Shown: positions 42,227 to 51,193, counted from the stretch's first letter. The stretch is DNA of 64,000 bases from Leisingera sp. S132 (GCF_025144465.1 NZ_CP083556.1:91272-155271); one strand, 5' to 3'. Made by a program: numbers and translations. Notes: a model not told the origin generated them from the letters alone.

Positions 42227-43885
42227 ATGGCGCAGACATTCGACTTCATCATCGTGGGGGCCGGCTCAGCCGGCTGCGTGCTGGCCGACCGGCTGACCGC
42301 CAATGGCCGATACAAGGTGCTGCTGATCGAGGCCGGCGGCAGCGACCGGCGGTTCTGGATCAAGATCCCGGTGGGTTATGGCTTCACCTTCTCGGACCCC
42401 AAGGTGAACTGGCGCTACTCCGCCGCGGCGGACCCGGGGCTGAACGGGCGCGCCGCCTATTGGCCGCGGGGCAAGGTGCTGGGCGGCTCCAGCTCCATCA
42501 ACGCGATGGCCTATGTGCGCGGGCTGCCGCATGATTTCGACGATTGGGAGGCTGCAGGCGCAACCGGCTGGGGCTGGGACAACGTGCGCCGCAGCTATGA
42601 AGCGCTGGAGACCAACGACGAATGGCATGAGGGCCGCCGCAGGTTGCGCGGCAAGGGTCCTGTACGGGTCACCGATCTCAGCGAGCGGATGCATCCCTTT
42701 GCCAGGAACTTTCTGGCGGCAGGGCAGGACATGGGCTGGCCGTTCCTGCCGGACATGAATGCCGCGGCAGAGGAAGGCGCCAACACGCTGCGCGGCGAGG
42801 GCATGGGCTATGTCCGCAGCACGGTGAAGGACGGGCGGCGCTGGTCCTCGGCGGATGCGTTCCTGCGGCCCGCGATGAGGCGCACCAACCTGACGGTGAT
42901 CAGCGGTGCGCTGGTGGAGAAAGTGCTGACCAGCGGCGGGCACGCCACCGGCGTGGCCTTCCGGGTGAAGGGCCAGCCGCAAACCGCCATGGCGGCGCGC
43001 GAAGTGATCCTGAGCGCCGGCGCAGTGAACTCTCCGCAGCTCTTGCAGCTTTCCGGCATCGGCCCGGCGGCGCTGCTGCAGCGGCACGGGATCGAGGTTG
43101 CCCATGATCTGCCGCAGGTGGGGCAGGGGCTTCAGGACCATCTGGCAGTCTCGCATTTCTACTGGGCCAACACCGCGACGCTGAACGACCGGCTGGGCAG
43201 TTTTGCCAAGCAGATGAAGGCCGGGCTGCAGTATGTGCTGACCCGCAAGGGGCCGCTGAGCGTGCCGGTCAATCAGTGCAGCGGCTTTGTCCGCACCGCG
43301 GGCGCGGCGCTGCCGGATGTACAGGTCTACTGCAACCCGGCGTCATACTCGACGCAGGCAAACGGAAAGCCGCAGATCGACAAGGACAACGGCTTCCTGC
43401 TGTGCGTGCAGCCGAGCCGCCCGGTCAGCCGCGGGCAGATCACTATCCAATCTGCCGACCCAGGCCAGGCACCGCTGATCGAGCCGAACTCGCTGTCGGC
43501 AGAGGAAGACAAGGCAACCGCCATCCGCGCCAGCCATCTGCTGCAGGCGCTGGCCGCCACCCCCGCGATGAAACGGGTCACGCGGGAGCGGCGGGTGCCG
43601 GATATCGCCGGGATGGATGATGCTGCGCTGCTGGAAAACTTCCGCGAACGCGCGGGCAGCGTGTTTCATGCCTCCTGCACCTGCCGGATGGGGCATACTG
43701 CGGCTGACTCGGTGCTGGATGCGCGGCTGAGGGTGCACGGGATGGCGGGATTGAGGGTGATCGATGCCTCGTCGTTCCCGAATGTGACCTCCGGCAATAC
43801 CAACGCGCCGACGATGATGCTGGCCGCACGTGGTGCGGAAATGGTTTTGGAAGACAACGAAAACAGGCCCTTGGCGGCTGAATGA
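42227..43885 (+). CDS. GMC-family oxidoreductase (choline-dehydrogenase-like)
   Basis: 552 aa. FAD motif FDFIIVGAGSAGCVLADRL, GMC signature 1 in GKVLGGSSSINAMAYVRG, signature 2 in SAGAVNSPQLLQLSGIG, and the catalytic HASCTCRMG plus VIDASSFPNVTSGNTNAPT near the C-terminus. It oxidises an alcohol to an aldehyde; choline is only one possibility because close homologues act on many alcohols. The enolase-superfamily gene follows 13 bases later, so the two form an operon. Confidence 0.92.
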   Translation: MAQTFDFIIVGAGSAGCVLADRLTANGRYKVLLIEAGGSDRRFWIKIPVGYGFTFSDPKVNWRYSAAADPGLNGRAAYWPRGKVLGGSSSINAMAYVRGLPHDFDDWEAAGATGWGWDNVRRSYEALETNDEWHEGRRRLRGKGPVRVTDLSERMHPFARNFLAAGQDMGWPFLPDMNAAAEEGANTLRGEGMGYVRSTVKDGRRWSSADAFLRPAMRRTNLTVISGALVEKVLTSGGHATGVAFRVKGQPQTAMAAREVILSAGAVNSPQLLQLSGIGPAALLQRHGIEVAHDLPQVGQGLQDHLAVSHFYWANTATLNDRLGSFAKQMKAGLQYVLTRKGPLSVPVNQCSGFVRTAGAALPDVQVYCNPASYSTQANGKPQIDKDNGFLLCVQPSRPVSRGQITIQSADPGQAPLIEPNSLSAEEDKATAIRASHLLQALAATPAMKRVTRERRVPDIAGMDDAALLENFRERAGSVFHASCTCRMGHTAADSVLDARLRVHGMAGLRVIDASSFPNVTSGNTNAPTMMLAARGAEMVLEDNENRPLAAE

Positions 43886-43898
43886 CAGGGAAATTCAG

Positions 43899-45107
43899 AT
43901 GAAGCTCGACACCATCGAAACCTTTGTGTTCGGCAACCCGCCGCCGCGTCACGGCGGGCGCTATTTCATCTTTGTCCGCCTGACCACCGCCTGCGGCATC
44001 ACCGGGGTAGGAGAGATCTATAACGCGACCTTCGGCCCGGATCTGTGCTGCGCGATGGCAGAGGAGATGTTTGCCCGCCAGTTCGAAGGCTGCGATCCGC
44101 ATCATATCGAGAAGCTGTGGCGCAAGTCCTATGGCGCGGGCTATACGCTGCGCCCCGATGTGACGGTGATGGGGGTCTTGAGCGGTCTGGAAATGGCCTG
44201 CTGGGACATCATCGGCAAGGCTGCGGGCAAGCCGGTTTATGAGCTGATGGGCGGCCAGGTGCACGAGCGGCTGCGCAGCTATACCTACCTCTATCCGCCG
44301 GAGGGCGACGTCTACCCGGACCCGGACACGCCCAACGTCTACAACGACCCGGATATGGCGGCGGAGGTGGCGCTGCAGCGGGTTGAGCAGGGCTTCACCG
44401 CGGTGAAGTTCGACCCCGCCGGACCGTACACCATCTATGACGGCCACCAGCCGCGGCTGGAGGATCTGGAGCGCAGCGAGATGTTCTGCAAACGCATCCG
44501 CGAGGCGGTCGGCACCCGCGCGGACCTGCTGTTCGGCACTCACGGGCAGTTCACCGTCTCCGGTGCCAAGCGCATGGCGCGGCGGCTGGAACCCTACGAG
44601 CCATTGTGGTTCGAGGAGCCGGTGCCGCCGGAAAACCCCACCGATATGGCAGAGGTGGCGCGGTTTACTTCTGTGCCGATTTCAACCGGCGAACGTCTCT
44701 GCACCAAGCATGAGTTCGCCCGGGTGCTGGAGGCTGGCGCAGCCTCGATCCTGCAGATGGATCTGGGGCGGGTCGGCGGCCTCTTGGAGGCCAAGAAGAT
44801 TGCCTCCATGGCCGAAACCCGGCAGGCGCAGATCGCGCCGCATCTTTACTGCGGACCGGTGGTGGCGGCGGCGAATATCCAGATTGCCGCCTGCAGTCCG
44901 AACTTTCTGATCCTGGAGAGCATCGGCACCTTTGAAGGCCCCTATATGTCCTGCCTGAAATCCGAAATCACTTGGGAGGACGGCTATGTGATCCCCTCCA
45001 AGAAGCCGGGTCTGGGCGTAGAACTGGACGACGCAGCCATCGCCGCCAGCCCCTATACCGGCAGCAAGCTGCATCTGGAGCTGGCGCAGGAGCCGGTGGT
45101 TCAGTGA
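43899..45107 (+). CDS. Enolase-superfamily (mandelate racemase/muconate lactonising) protein
   Basis: 402 aa from ATG 43899. The N-terminal capping domain and (beta/alpha)7 barrel are complete: VLSGLEMACWDIIGKAAGKP, LEPYEPLWFEEPVPP (metal-ligand Glu), TSVPISTGERL (second metal-ligand Glu), and PHLYCGPVVAAANIQ. At the position of the first metal-ligand Asp the sequence reads FGTHGQ, with Gly where Asp is expected when the His is aligned with that of galactonate dehydratase. The class is sugar-acid dehydratase-like, but activity is uncertain. It is cotranscribed with the GMC oxidoreductase. Enolase-superfamily epimerases occur in known hydroxyproline-betaine clusters, which makes a betaine role conceivable. 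Confidence 0.85.
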   Translation: MKLDTIETFVFGNPPPRHGGRYFIFVRLTTACGITGVGEIYNATFGPDLCCAMAEEMFARQFEGCDPHHIEKLWRKSYGAGYTLRPDVTVMGVLSGLEMACWDIIGKAAGKPVYELMGGQVHERLRSYTYLYPPEGDVYPDPDTPNVYNDPDMAAEVALQRVEQGFTAVKFDPAGPYTIYDGHQPRLEDLERSEMFCKRIREAVGTRADLLFGTHGQFTVSGAKRMARRLEPYEPLWFEEPVPPENPTDMAEVARFTSVPISTGERLCTKHEFARVLEAGAASILQMDLGRVGGLLEAKKIASMAETRQAQIAPHLYCGPVVAAANIQIAACSPNFLILESIGTFEGPYMSCLKSEITWEDGYVIPSKKPGLGVELDDAAIAASPYTGSKLHLELAQEPVVQ

Positions 45108-45114
45108 ACACGGC

Positions 45115-45135
45115 CCCCGGCATCATCTGCCGGGG
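45115..45135. terminator. Shared hairpin between convergent enolase-family and MttB genes
   Basis: CCCCGGCA (45115-45122) and TGCCGGGG (45128-45135) pair around the loop TCATC. It overlaps the last codons and stop of the second MttB gene. It can serve both strands; there is no strong T-run. Confidence 0.4.
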
Positions 45136-46694
45136 CGCATCATCTCCGGCGGCAGTTTGACGGGGAACTTGGCGCGGACCTCTGCGTCGAGCTTGCTGCC
45201 GAAGTAATTCGGGTAATGCTCGCCCAGGATCCTGTCCGACACCTCTCGGGCGCGGTCGAACATGGTCTGCTTGCCCGCCTTTTCCCAGGTATCTGTCAGC
45301 TCCCGGTCCAGCAGGTCGGGGTAGACATATTCGGTTTCCATGTACTGCAGCGTCTGGGTGTTGCCGAGGAAATGGCCCGGTCCGGTAGCGCAGTCGTGGA
45401 TCACCTCGACCGAGAGGGTGTCGTCGCTCACCTCGATCCCGCGCAGGGTGCGGGAAATCATGCCGGCGGCCTCGTTGTCGATCACCATCGATTCAAAGGA
45501 GCAGCCCATCAAAGAGCCGACCATGCCGCCGAACTCGCACAGGCGGTTGGCGCCGGCATGGGCGGCAAGGGAGAATGTCAGCGCCTTTTCAAACCCGTAT
45601 TGCGCATCCGGGATCTTGGAATCGGTCATGCCGCAGCCCACAGACGTGGGCAGGTTGTAGAAATTGCCCATCTGGATGGCGGCGGCACCGATCAGTGCCT
45701 GCTCGCCCGATCCGCCGGTGAACGATCCGGTGCGCAGGTCGGTGATGAAGGGCCAGGCGGCAAAGACCACCGGCGTGCCGGGATTGATCAGGTTGACGAT
45801 GGCGACGCAGGAAAGGGTTTCGGCCACCGCCTGCGCCAGCGTGCCGGCCAGCGGGGCAGGGGAGGTCGCGCCGGCCTGCGGCGGCACCGCCAGATCGCAG
45901 GTCAGGCCCAGCTTGGCGGTGTCGATCATGATCTCCAGGTTCTCGCGCCCCAACCGCAGGGGCGAGACAATCGGGCAGCCGCCGAAGATCACCGATGGTT
46001 TCTGCAGGAACTTGCCCTCACCGCCTGAGGCGATGTCGAACATCTCGATCGCCGGCTTGATGTGGGAACGGTCGCGGAAGGTGAGGCAGGACGGCTTCTC
46101 GCTGCCCGCCAGGATGGAATAGAGCATCGACATGTCATGCTCAAAATCCTGCGGCACATCGGTGCCCAGCACGGTGTCGCCGGTCATGTGGATGTTGTCG
46201 AGCCGGTCCACCAGCCGGGTGAAGTCATAGACATCGCGGATGGTGGAGGGGCGGTAGCTGCGGCTGGCTGCGTCAAAGGTTGTCACCGCGGTGCCGGAGT
46301 TGGCGTAGTAGACCTTGTCCATGGTGCAGTGCATGTCGTCCTTGCCTGCACGGCTGCCGCGGGCGTGAACGTAAAACTCATTGGCAGCACCGGCCAGCAG
46401 ATCCTCCATCAACGCGCGGGGAAAGCAGAGGCGGCCGTGTTCGCTGAGAGAGGCACCCTTGGGCAGCACCAGGTCGAGCAGCTCCTCCGTCGGGTCGCCG
46501 ATGCCGGTGCGTTCCAGAATGGTCAGCGCGGCGTTGTGGATCTTTTGCATGTCCGCATCGGACAGCGGCCGGTAGCGTCCGCCGGAAATGCCGGGCCAGA
46601 TCGCCTGGCTGGCAGTGGACTGGGCGCGGGCCGCGGCGCGGGCATCGCGGCCGCCGCTGCGGCGCCGGGTTCGGGTCTTGGTAACGTCAACCAT
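45123..46694 (-). CDS. Trimethylamine methyltransferase (MttB) family protein, second copy
   Basis: 523 aa, clearly paralogous in fold to the copy at 22737-24275 but divergent in sequence. Basic N-terminus, then LSDADMQKIHNAALTILERT, STIRDVYDFTRLVDRLDNIH, and NPGTPVVFAAWPFITDLRTG, where pyrrolysine would sit in methanogen MttB; no amber codon occurs. It would transfer a methyl group from a quaternary amine to a corrinoid protein. It lies 70 bases after the Rieske oxygenase gene, last of a seven-gene operon with importer and demethylases, which makes a betaine-type substrate likely. No corrinoid partner is present. Confidence 0.88.
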   Translation of the reverse strand: MVDVTKTRTRRRSGGRDARAAARAQSTASQAIWPGISGGRYRPLSDADMQKIHNAALTILERTGIGDPTEELLDLVLPKGASLSEHGRLCFPRALMEDLLAGAANEFYVHARGSRAGKDDMHCTMDKVYYANSGTAVTTFDAASRSYRPSTIRDVYDFTRLVDRLDNIHMTGDTVLGTDVPQDFEHDMSMLYSILAGSEKPSCLTFRDRSHIKPAIEMFDIASGGEGKFLQKPSVIFGGCPIVSPLRLGRENLEIMIDTAKLGLTCDLAVPPQAGATSPAPLAGTLAQAVAETLSCVAIVNLINPGTPVVFAAWPFITDLRTGSFTGGSGEQALIGAAAIQMGNFYNLPTSVGCGMTDSKIPDAQYGFEKALTFSLAAHAGANRLCEFGGMVGSLMGCSFESMVIDNEAAGMISRTLRGIEVSDDTLSVEVIHDCATGPGHFLGNTQTLQYMETEYVYPDLLDRELTDTWEKAGKQTMFDRAREVSDRILGEHYPNYFGSKLDAEVRAKFPVKLPPEMMRPGR

Positions 46695-46764
46695 ATAGCG
46701 GTCTCCGGGGCAGGGTCAGGGCAGGCCCCATGCGGGCCTGCGGCAAAGTGTGGTTCAGATTCGG

Positions 46765-47967
46765 TCAGAGCATGCTGAAATAGCTTCGGTAAAAGCCGGG
46801 CAGGCTCCATTCCATCTCAGACAGCGGGCCGGGCGCGAAACGGTGCGAATTCACGCCCTCCTGATTGTGGCGGATGATGCGTTCATCATCGAGCGAGGTG
46901 ACATGCCACAGCCATATGAGGGCTTCCTTGTCATAATCGCGCCCCTCTTCGGCATCGCCGCGCACGTACCAGGCAATCTGGATGTCGGTCTCCTGCAGGC
47001 CGCGGGGCACAAAGCGGTAGCCCACCAGATGGTCGGCATAGATCAGGAAGTAGTTCAGCGTGCCGATGGCCAGATCGGTGGCCCCGCCGTCATGGCCGCT
47101 GAGAGCCCCCAGCGGCGGCGCCAGCGGTTCGCCATCCCTGCTGCCGGTCTGGTAGCCGGGGAACAGCGGATAGCGGCGCCAGTAGATGTCCGAGCCCGGC
47201 GCCTGTGCATTGGGACCGGTCAGATCCAGCTCCTCCACCGGCAGGCCGATGGAAGCGGAGCGAGTGCGCAAATCCGCGCCGTATTTCGCCACATCCGCCG
47301 GATCCTTGAGCGAGTGGCTGCGGGAATACTCCTGATGCGAGGGGGCGCAGTGGTAGCATTCCAGGTAGTTTTCCAGTGCCAGTTTCCAGTTGGCAGGCAC
47401 CGGATAGGAGGCTTCATGCGCCAGTTTCAGGTTCTCCAACTGCATCGGTGCCGACAGAGGCGCCAAACGGTCCAGGCTGTCTGCAAGCGGCGGCGGGTTT
47501 TCATCGGCGCAGATGAAGATCAGCCCCTGGAAAGTCTGCACCTGTACCGGGAACAACCCGTAGTCCGAGGGGTCAAAATCCGGCCCCATGGCGCGGCCGC
47601 CGCGCAGCCGCCCGTCGAGGCCAAAGGTCCAGGCGTGGTAGGGACAGGAGAACACCCGCGCGGTGCCCTGTTTTTCCAAACACACGCGGGAGCCGCGGTG
47701 GCGGCAGACATTCATGTGGGCGCGCACGTCGCCCTCGCGGTCGCGCACGACGATCACCGACTCGGGCCCGTAGTCGAACAGGAAATAGTCGCCGCGTTCA
47801 GCAATCTGGCTGACGTGTCCGACCCAGATCCAGTTGCGGTTCCAGAACATCTTGATGTCGTGGTCATAGACCGCTTCTGAGGTATAAAAATGGCGTTCCA
47901 GCGCAAAACCCTCGCGGTGGCTCTCCATCAGCTCGCGCATCATTTGCAGGTCGTCTTTGGGCATCAT
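46765..47967 (-). CDS. Rieske non-heme iron oxygenase, betaine N-demethylase type
   Basis: 400 aa. Rieske [2Fe-2S] motif Cys-x-His-x17-Cys-x2-His in VCRHRGSRVC followed by FSCPYHAWTFG (about residues 85-110). The mononuclear iron site starts with ENYLECYHCAPSHQEY near residue 205. It resembles glycine-betaine monooxygenase GbcA, stachydrine demethylase Stc2 and carnitine oxygenase, which remove one methyl from a quaternary ammonium using O2. Start overlaps the stop of the upstream flavoprotein gene (ATGA). A separate reductase is normally needed, and none is encoded here. Confidence 0.9.
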   Translation of the reverse strand: MMPKDDLQMMRELMESHREGFALERHFYTSEAVYDHDIKMFWNRNWIWVGHVSQIAERGDYFLFDYGPESVIVVRDREGDVRAHMNVCRHRGSRVCLEKQGTARVFSCPYHAWTFGLDGRLRGGRAMGPDFDPSDYGLFPVQVQTFQGLIFICADENPPPLADSLDRLAPLSAPMQLENLKLAHEASYPVPANWKLALENYLECYHCAPSHQEYSRSHSLKDPADVAKYGADLRTRSASIGLPVEELDLTGPNAQAPGSDIYWRRYPLFPGYQTGSRDGEPLAPPLGALSGHDGGATDLAIGTLNYFLIYADHLVGYRFVPRGLQETDIQIAWYVRGDAEEGRDYDKEALIWLWHVTSLDDERIIRHNQEGVNSHRFAPGPLSEMEWSLPGFYRSYFSML

Positions 47968-50039
47968 GCGCCTCCCGTATCTTCGAGGGAAATCAGTTCG
48001 CGGCGGAACCAGTCGGCGTCTGCCGCCGCCGGGTCGCGTTCGAAATTGCGGGCCGCCAGATGACCGGCAAAGACCGCATCGGCAATCAGGCCGGGGGAGG
48101 CGGCGTCGCCGATCAGCTCCAGCGTGGTGAAACTGTCCGCGTGATCTGATTTCAGCTCATCAAACAGTGCGCTGTCGCGGCGGCGGGAGGTGACCATCAG
48201 CAGGCTGGTGCAATCCACATGGCGGCTGCGGCTGGTGTAGACACAGGACAGGTCTGCTCCGGTGGCATCCGCAGATTGCAGGGCATGCAGCGGAATGATC
48301 TCTACACCCGCCTGCAGCAGTTCCGCCTGCACCCGGTGCTGTTCCAGCGTCAGATCGGTGAAGGCCGAGGCAATGGCGCCAGGCGTCACCAGCACCACCT
48401 TGCGTCCCGCCGCGGCCAGATGGCTGGCCAGCACCCCGCCGATATAGCCCTGATCGTCGTCATAAAGCAGCACCGGGCCATTGTCCGGCGGCAGGTTGCC
48501 TTCCATCACGTCGTCAGGAGTGAACACGGGCATGTCCTTGATCTCCAAGGGCTGCGGCGACGTGCGGCCGCGCCCGTCGCGGTGCCAGATGCTGCCGGTG
48601 GCCAGAAAGACATTGGGGATACCAAGTTCTGCAACTTCAGCGGCGCCAAGTTTGCTGCCGGTGAACATCTGCACGTTGCCGCGCTGCTGCAGGTCCCACA
48701 GGCGGTTGTCCGCAACCCGTTTCCAGGCAGAGAGGCCCTTCAGCCGGCTTTCCTTCAGCACCCGCCCGCCGAATTCCTCACCCGCTTCGGCCAGCGTCAC
48801 CTGATAGCCGCGCTTGGCCAGCTGCATCGCGCATTCCAGGCCCGCGGGGCCGGAGCCGACAACCAGCGCCGCCTCTTCCTGCTGCTTGGGGGCGATCTGC
48901 TCGGGATGCCATTTGCGCCGCCATTCCTCGCCCATCGTCGGGTTCTGGGTGCAGCGGATCGGGACACCGAGGTTGTCCGCTGAGACGCAGATATTGCAGC
49001 CGATGCATTCGCGGATGTCCTCGATGCGGCCCTCCTCGATTTTCTTGGGCAGGAAGGGATCGGCAATTGAAGGACGGGCTGCGCCGATCAGATCCAGCAC
49101 GCCCTTGGCAACCAGCGAGGCCATCAGGTCGGGCGAGGTGAAGCGGCCGACGCCGACCACCGGCTTGCTCGTCACCAGCTTCACGAAATCCGTGTAGGGG
49201 ATCTGGTAGCCGTCTTCCGGCTGGAACCGGGTGGTCATACTGTCATTGCTCCAGTCCGCGACATTCACGTCCCAGAGGTCCGGCAGATCCGCCAGCATCT
49301 CGACCACCGCGCGGCCTTCCTCGCTGGCCTGCATGCCGTCGGCCCCCATCATCTGGTCAACGGCAAAGCGGAAGGCGACGGCGCAGTGCCCGTCCAGCAC
49401 TTCGCGGGTGTCTTCCAGCAGCTCGCGGGTCAGGCGGACGCGGTTTTCGAGGCTGCCACCGTATTCATCGCTGCGGGTGTTGTAGTGGGGCAGCAGGAAG
49501 TGGTGCGGCAGCGTCATCTGGTGGCCTGCGTAGACATAGACGATGTCAAAGCCTGCCTCCTTGGCGCGCAGCGCCGCGTCGCGGTGCCAGCGGCGCAGGT
49601 CGCGGATGTCCTGCTTGTCCATGGCGCGGGCCTGTTTCGGGTAGGCCACGTCAATCGGCCGGTCCGTGACCCCCAGCGCCGGGGCACGGGTCAGGTGGTT
49701 CATCGCGTGGTGGCCGTTATGGGCCAGCTGGATCGCTGCCAGCGACCCCTTGGCATGGACCTGTTCGGTCATCAGCCGCAGCGCAGGGATGTCGTGCTTG
49801 TCCCACAGCCGGTGCTCTGCATAAGGCCCCAGATCCGAAGTCGGATGGATCTCTGTCTCCTGGGTCGAGACCACGGACCAGCCGCCCTCGGCCTTCATCG
49901 CACGCACAGCCGCCTCCGCCTGCGGGCGCACGTGGCCCAGCCCGGTGCAATGCGGCACCTGGAAAAAGCGGTTGCGGGTGGTGACGGGGCCGATCTTCAC
50001 CGGCTCGAACAGAATGGAATACCCATTTGCGCCTGGCAT
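47964..50039 (-). CDS. TMADH/StcD-like iron-sulfur flavoprotein N-demethylase
   Basis: 691 aa. N-terminal old-yellow-enzyme barrel (about 1-335) with NRFFQVPHCTGLG, where Cys31 matches the residue that binds FMN covalently in trimethylamine dehydrogenase. A [4Fe-4S] motif Cys-x2-Cys-x2-Cys-x11-Cys begins at CIGCNIC near 345. An ADP/FAD-type C-terminal domain follows with VVGSGPAGLECAMQLAKRG. Relatives include trimethylamine and dimethylamine dehydrogenases, dimethylglycine demethylase DgcA and N-methylproline demethylase StcD. In this operon it would remove methyl groups from the tertiary amine left by the Rieske enzyme. Which substrate cannot be decided here. Confidence 0.88.
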   Translation of the reverse strand: MPGANGYSILFEPVKIGPVTTRNRFFQVPHCTGLGHVRPQAEAAVRAMKAEGGWSVVSTQETEIHPTSDLGPYAEHRLWDKHDIPALRLMTEQVHAKGSLAAIQLAHNGHHAMNHLTRAPALGVTDRPIDVAYPKQARAMDKQDIRDLRRWHRDAALRAKEAGFDIVYVYAGHQMTLPHHFLLPHYNTRSDEYGGSLENRVRLTRELLEDTREVLDGHCAVAFRFAVDQMMGADGMQASEEGRAVVEMLADLPDLWDVNVADWSNDSMTTRFQPEDGYQIPYTDFVKLVTSKPVVGVGRFTSPDLMASLVAKGVLDLIGAARPSIADPFLPKKIEEGRIEDIRECIGCNICVSADNLGVPIRCTQNPTMGEEWRRKWHPEQIAPKQQEEAALVVGSGPAGLECAMQLAKRGYQVTLAEAGEEFGGRVLKESRLKGLSAWKRVADNRLWDLQQRGNVQMFTGSKLGAAEVAELGIPNVFLATGSIWHRDGRGRTSPQPLEIKDMPVFTPDDVMEGNLPPDNGPVLLYDDDQGYIGGVLASHLAAAGRKVVLVTPGAIASAFTDLTLEQHRVQAELLQAGVEIIPLHALQSADATGADLSCVYTSRSRHVDCTSLLMVTSRRRDSALFDELKSDHADSFTTLELIGDAASPGLIADAVFAGHLAARNFERDPAAADADWFRRELISLEDTGGA

Positions 50040-50081
50040 GCTGGCACATCCTTTTATGTCTTGGTTTTTGGTCCGGGCGGG

Positions 50082-50105
50082 GCGGCGGGCGTCAGCGCCC
50101 GCCGC
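50082..50105 (-). repeat. 10-bp hairpin after the binding-protein gene
   Basis: GCGGCGGGCG and CGCCCGCCGC flank the loop TCAG in perfect register, 10 bases after the binding-protein stop and 43 bases before the next start. It carries the same CGCCCGCC core as 27502-27521. With no T-run it is more likely an mRNA stabiliser or partial attenuator that raises binding-protein over downstream expression. Confidence 0.5.
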
Positions 50106-50114
50106 TTGCGGGGA

Positions 50115-51173
50115 TCAGAACCCGGCTTTGATGCGCTCGAATTCCTTCAGCATCCGGCCTTCCAGTTCCGGGTTGACTGCATCAAAGAACAGGCTGCCCT
50201 CAAAGAACTTGTCGACATCACCAAAGCCGTAGGTTTCGATCAGGCTCTGATCCGCGGATTTGAAGGCATCGGCATTGGCATGAGCATAACCCCAGTTCTC
50301 GATGATGTATTTGCCGCTGGCCTCGGCGCTCAGCGCGTTCAGCATGTCGTAGACCTGCTCGTCGCTCTGGGTCGACGAGTTCAGATGCACATAGCCGCAG
50401 ACCCAGGTTGCGATGCCCTTGTCGATGTCGCGCATCATCTTGGCCGGCGTCTCGTTCCAGATCAGGTTCAGCTCCGACTGGTTCCAGCCCCAGCCCATCA
50501 GCACCTCTCCGCTGGCGATGGCCTGATCCAGCTGGCCCGCGTCTGACCAGTAAAACCGCACGTTCGGGTGGATCTGGCGCAGAAAATCAGACGCTTTCTG
50601 GAATTCCTCGTCCGACATATCGGTGTAGCTGGAGGCACCGGTCGCCAGCGCCGCCATCGCATAGGCCGAGGAGGCCGCGTCGGGGATGGCGATCTTGCCC
50701 TGATAGGCGGGGTCGGCCATCAGCTGAAGCGAGACCGCGCTCTCGTCGACCTGGTCGGTGCGATAGATCAGCCCGGTATTGCCCCATTCAAAGGGCACCA
50801 TATAAGTCTGGCCGTCGATGGTGACGCCGTCCACATCCTTGATCTGCGGCAGCAGGCTGTCCCAATTGCTGATTTTCGAAGTGTCGATCGGCTTCAGGAG
50901 CCCCGCTGCCACCCATTTGGGCAGCCCGTCTGTGCAGGGGTGGGCGAGGTCTGCGGCGAAACCCGATTGCAGCTTGGTGAAGGCCTCTTCGACGCTGCCA
51001 AAGTAGGTGTAGCTGGGCGCGCCGCCGTATTTGGCGACGTAATCGCCATAGAACCCCTGATCCTCGTAGCCGGACCAGTCAAAGACCGACAGGCTGGCGG
51101 CGTCGGCGGATGCGATGCCTGCCGAGGCGGTCAAGGCCGTGGCCGCGGCCAGTACCGTTTTGAAGTGTTTCAT
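50115..51173 (-). CDS. ABC transporter periplasmic binding protein (PotF/PotD-like)
   Basis: 352 aa from ATG 51173 (GGGAGG lies seven bases upstream; the adjacent ATG 51176 is possible). Sec signal peptide MKHFKTVLAAATALTASAGIA, then LSVFDWSGYEDQGFYGDYV, the usual opening of polyamine-type binding proteins. Mid-protein motifs are VPFEWGNTGLIYRTDQV and LMGWGWNQSEL. Despite the spermidine/putrescine label, the operon context suggests a quaternary-amine ligand. Confidence 0.9.
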   Translation of the reverse strand: MKHFKTVLAAATALTASAGIASADAASLSVFDWSGYEDQGFYGDYVAKYGGAPSYTYFGSVEEAFTKLQSGFAADLAHPCTDGLPKWVAAGLLKPIDTSKISNWDSLLPQIKDVDGVTIDGQTYMVPFEWGNTGLIYRTDQVDESAVSLQLMADPAYQGKIAIPDAASSAYAMAALATGASSYTDMSDEEFQKASDFLRQIHPNVRFYWSDAGQLDQAIASGEVLMGWGWNQSELNLIWNETPAKMMRDIDKGIATWVCGYVHLNSSTQSDEQVYDMLNALSAEASGKYIIENWGYAHANADAFKSADQSLIETYGFGDVDKFFEGSLFFDAVNPELEGRMLKEFERIKAGF

Positions 51174-51193
51174 CATTCTTCCTCCCTTTTTTC

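Noticed and set aside
42227..43885. Naming the GMC oxidoreductase betA
   Set aside because: No betB or betC lies beside it and GMC enzymes of this type act on many alcohols; the adjacent BetI-like gene is 10 kb away and serves another operon.
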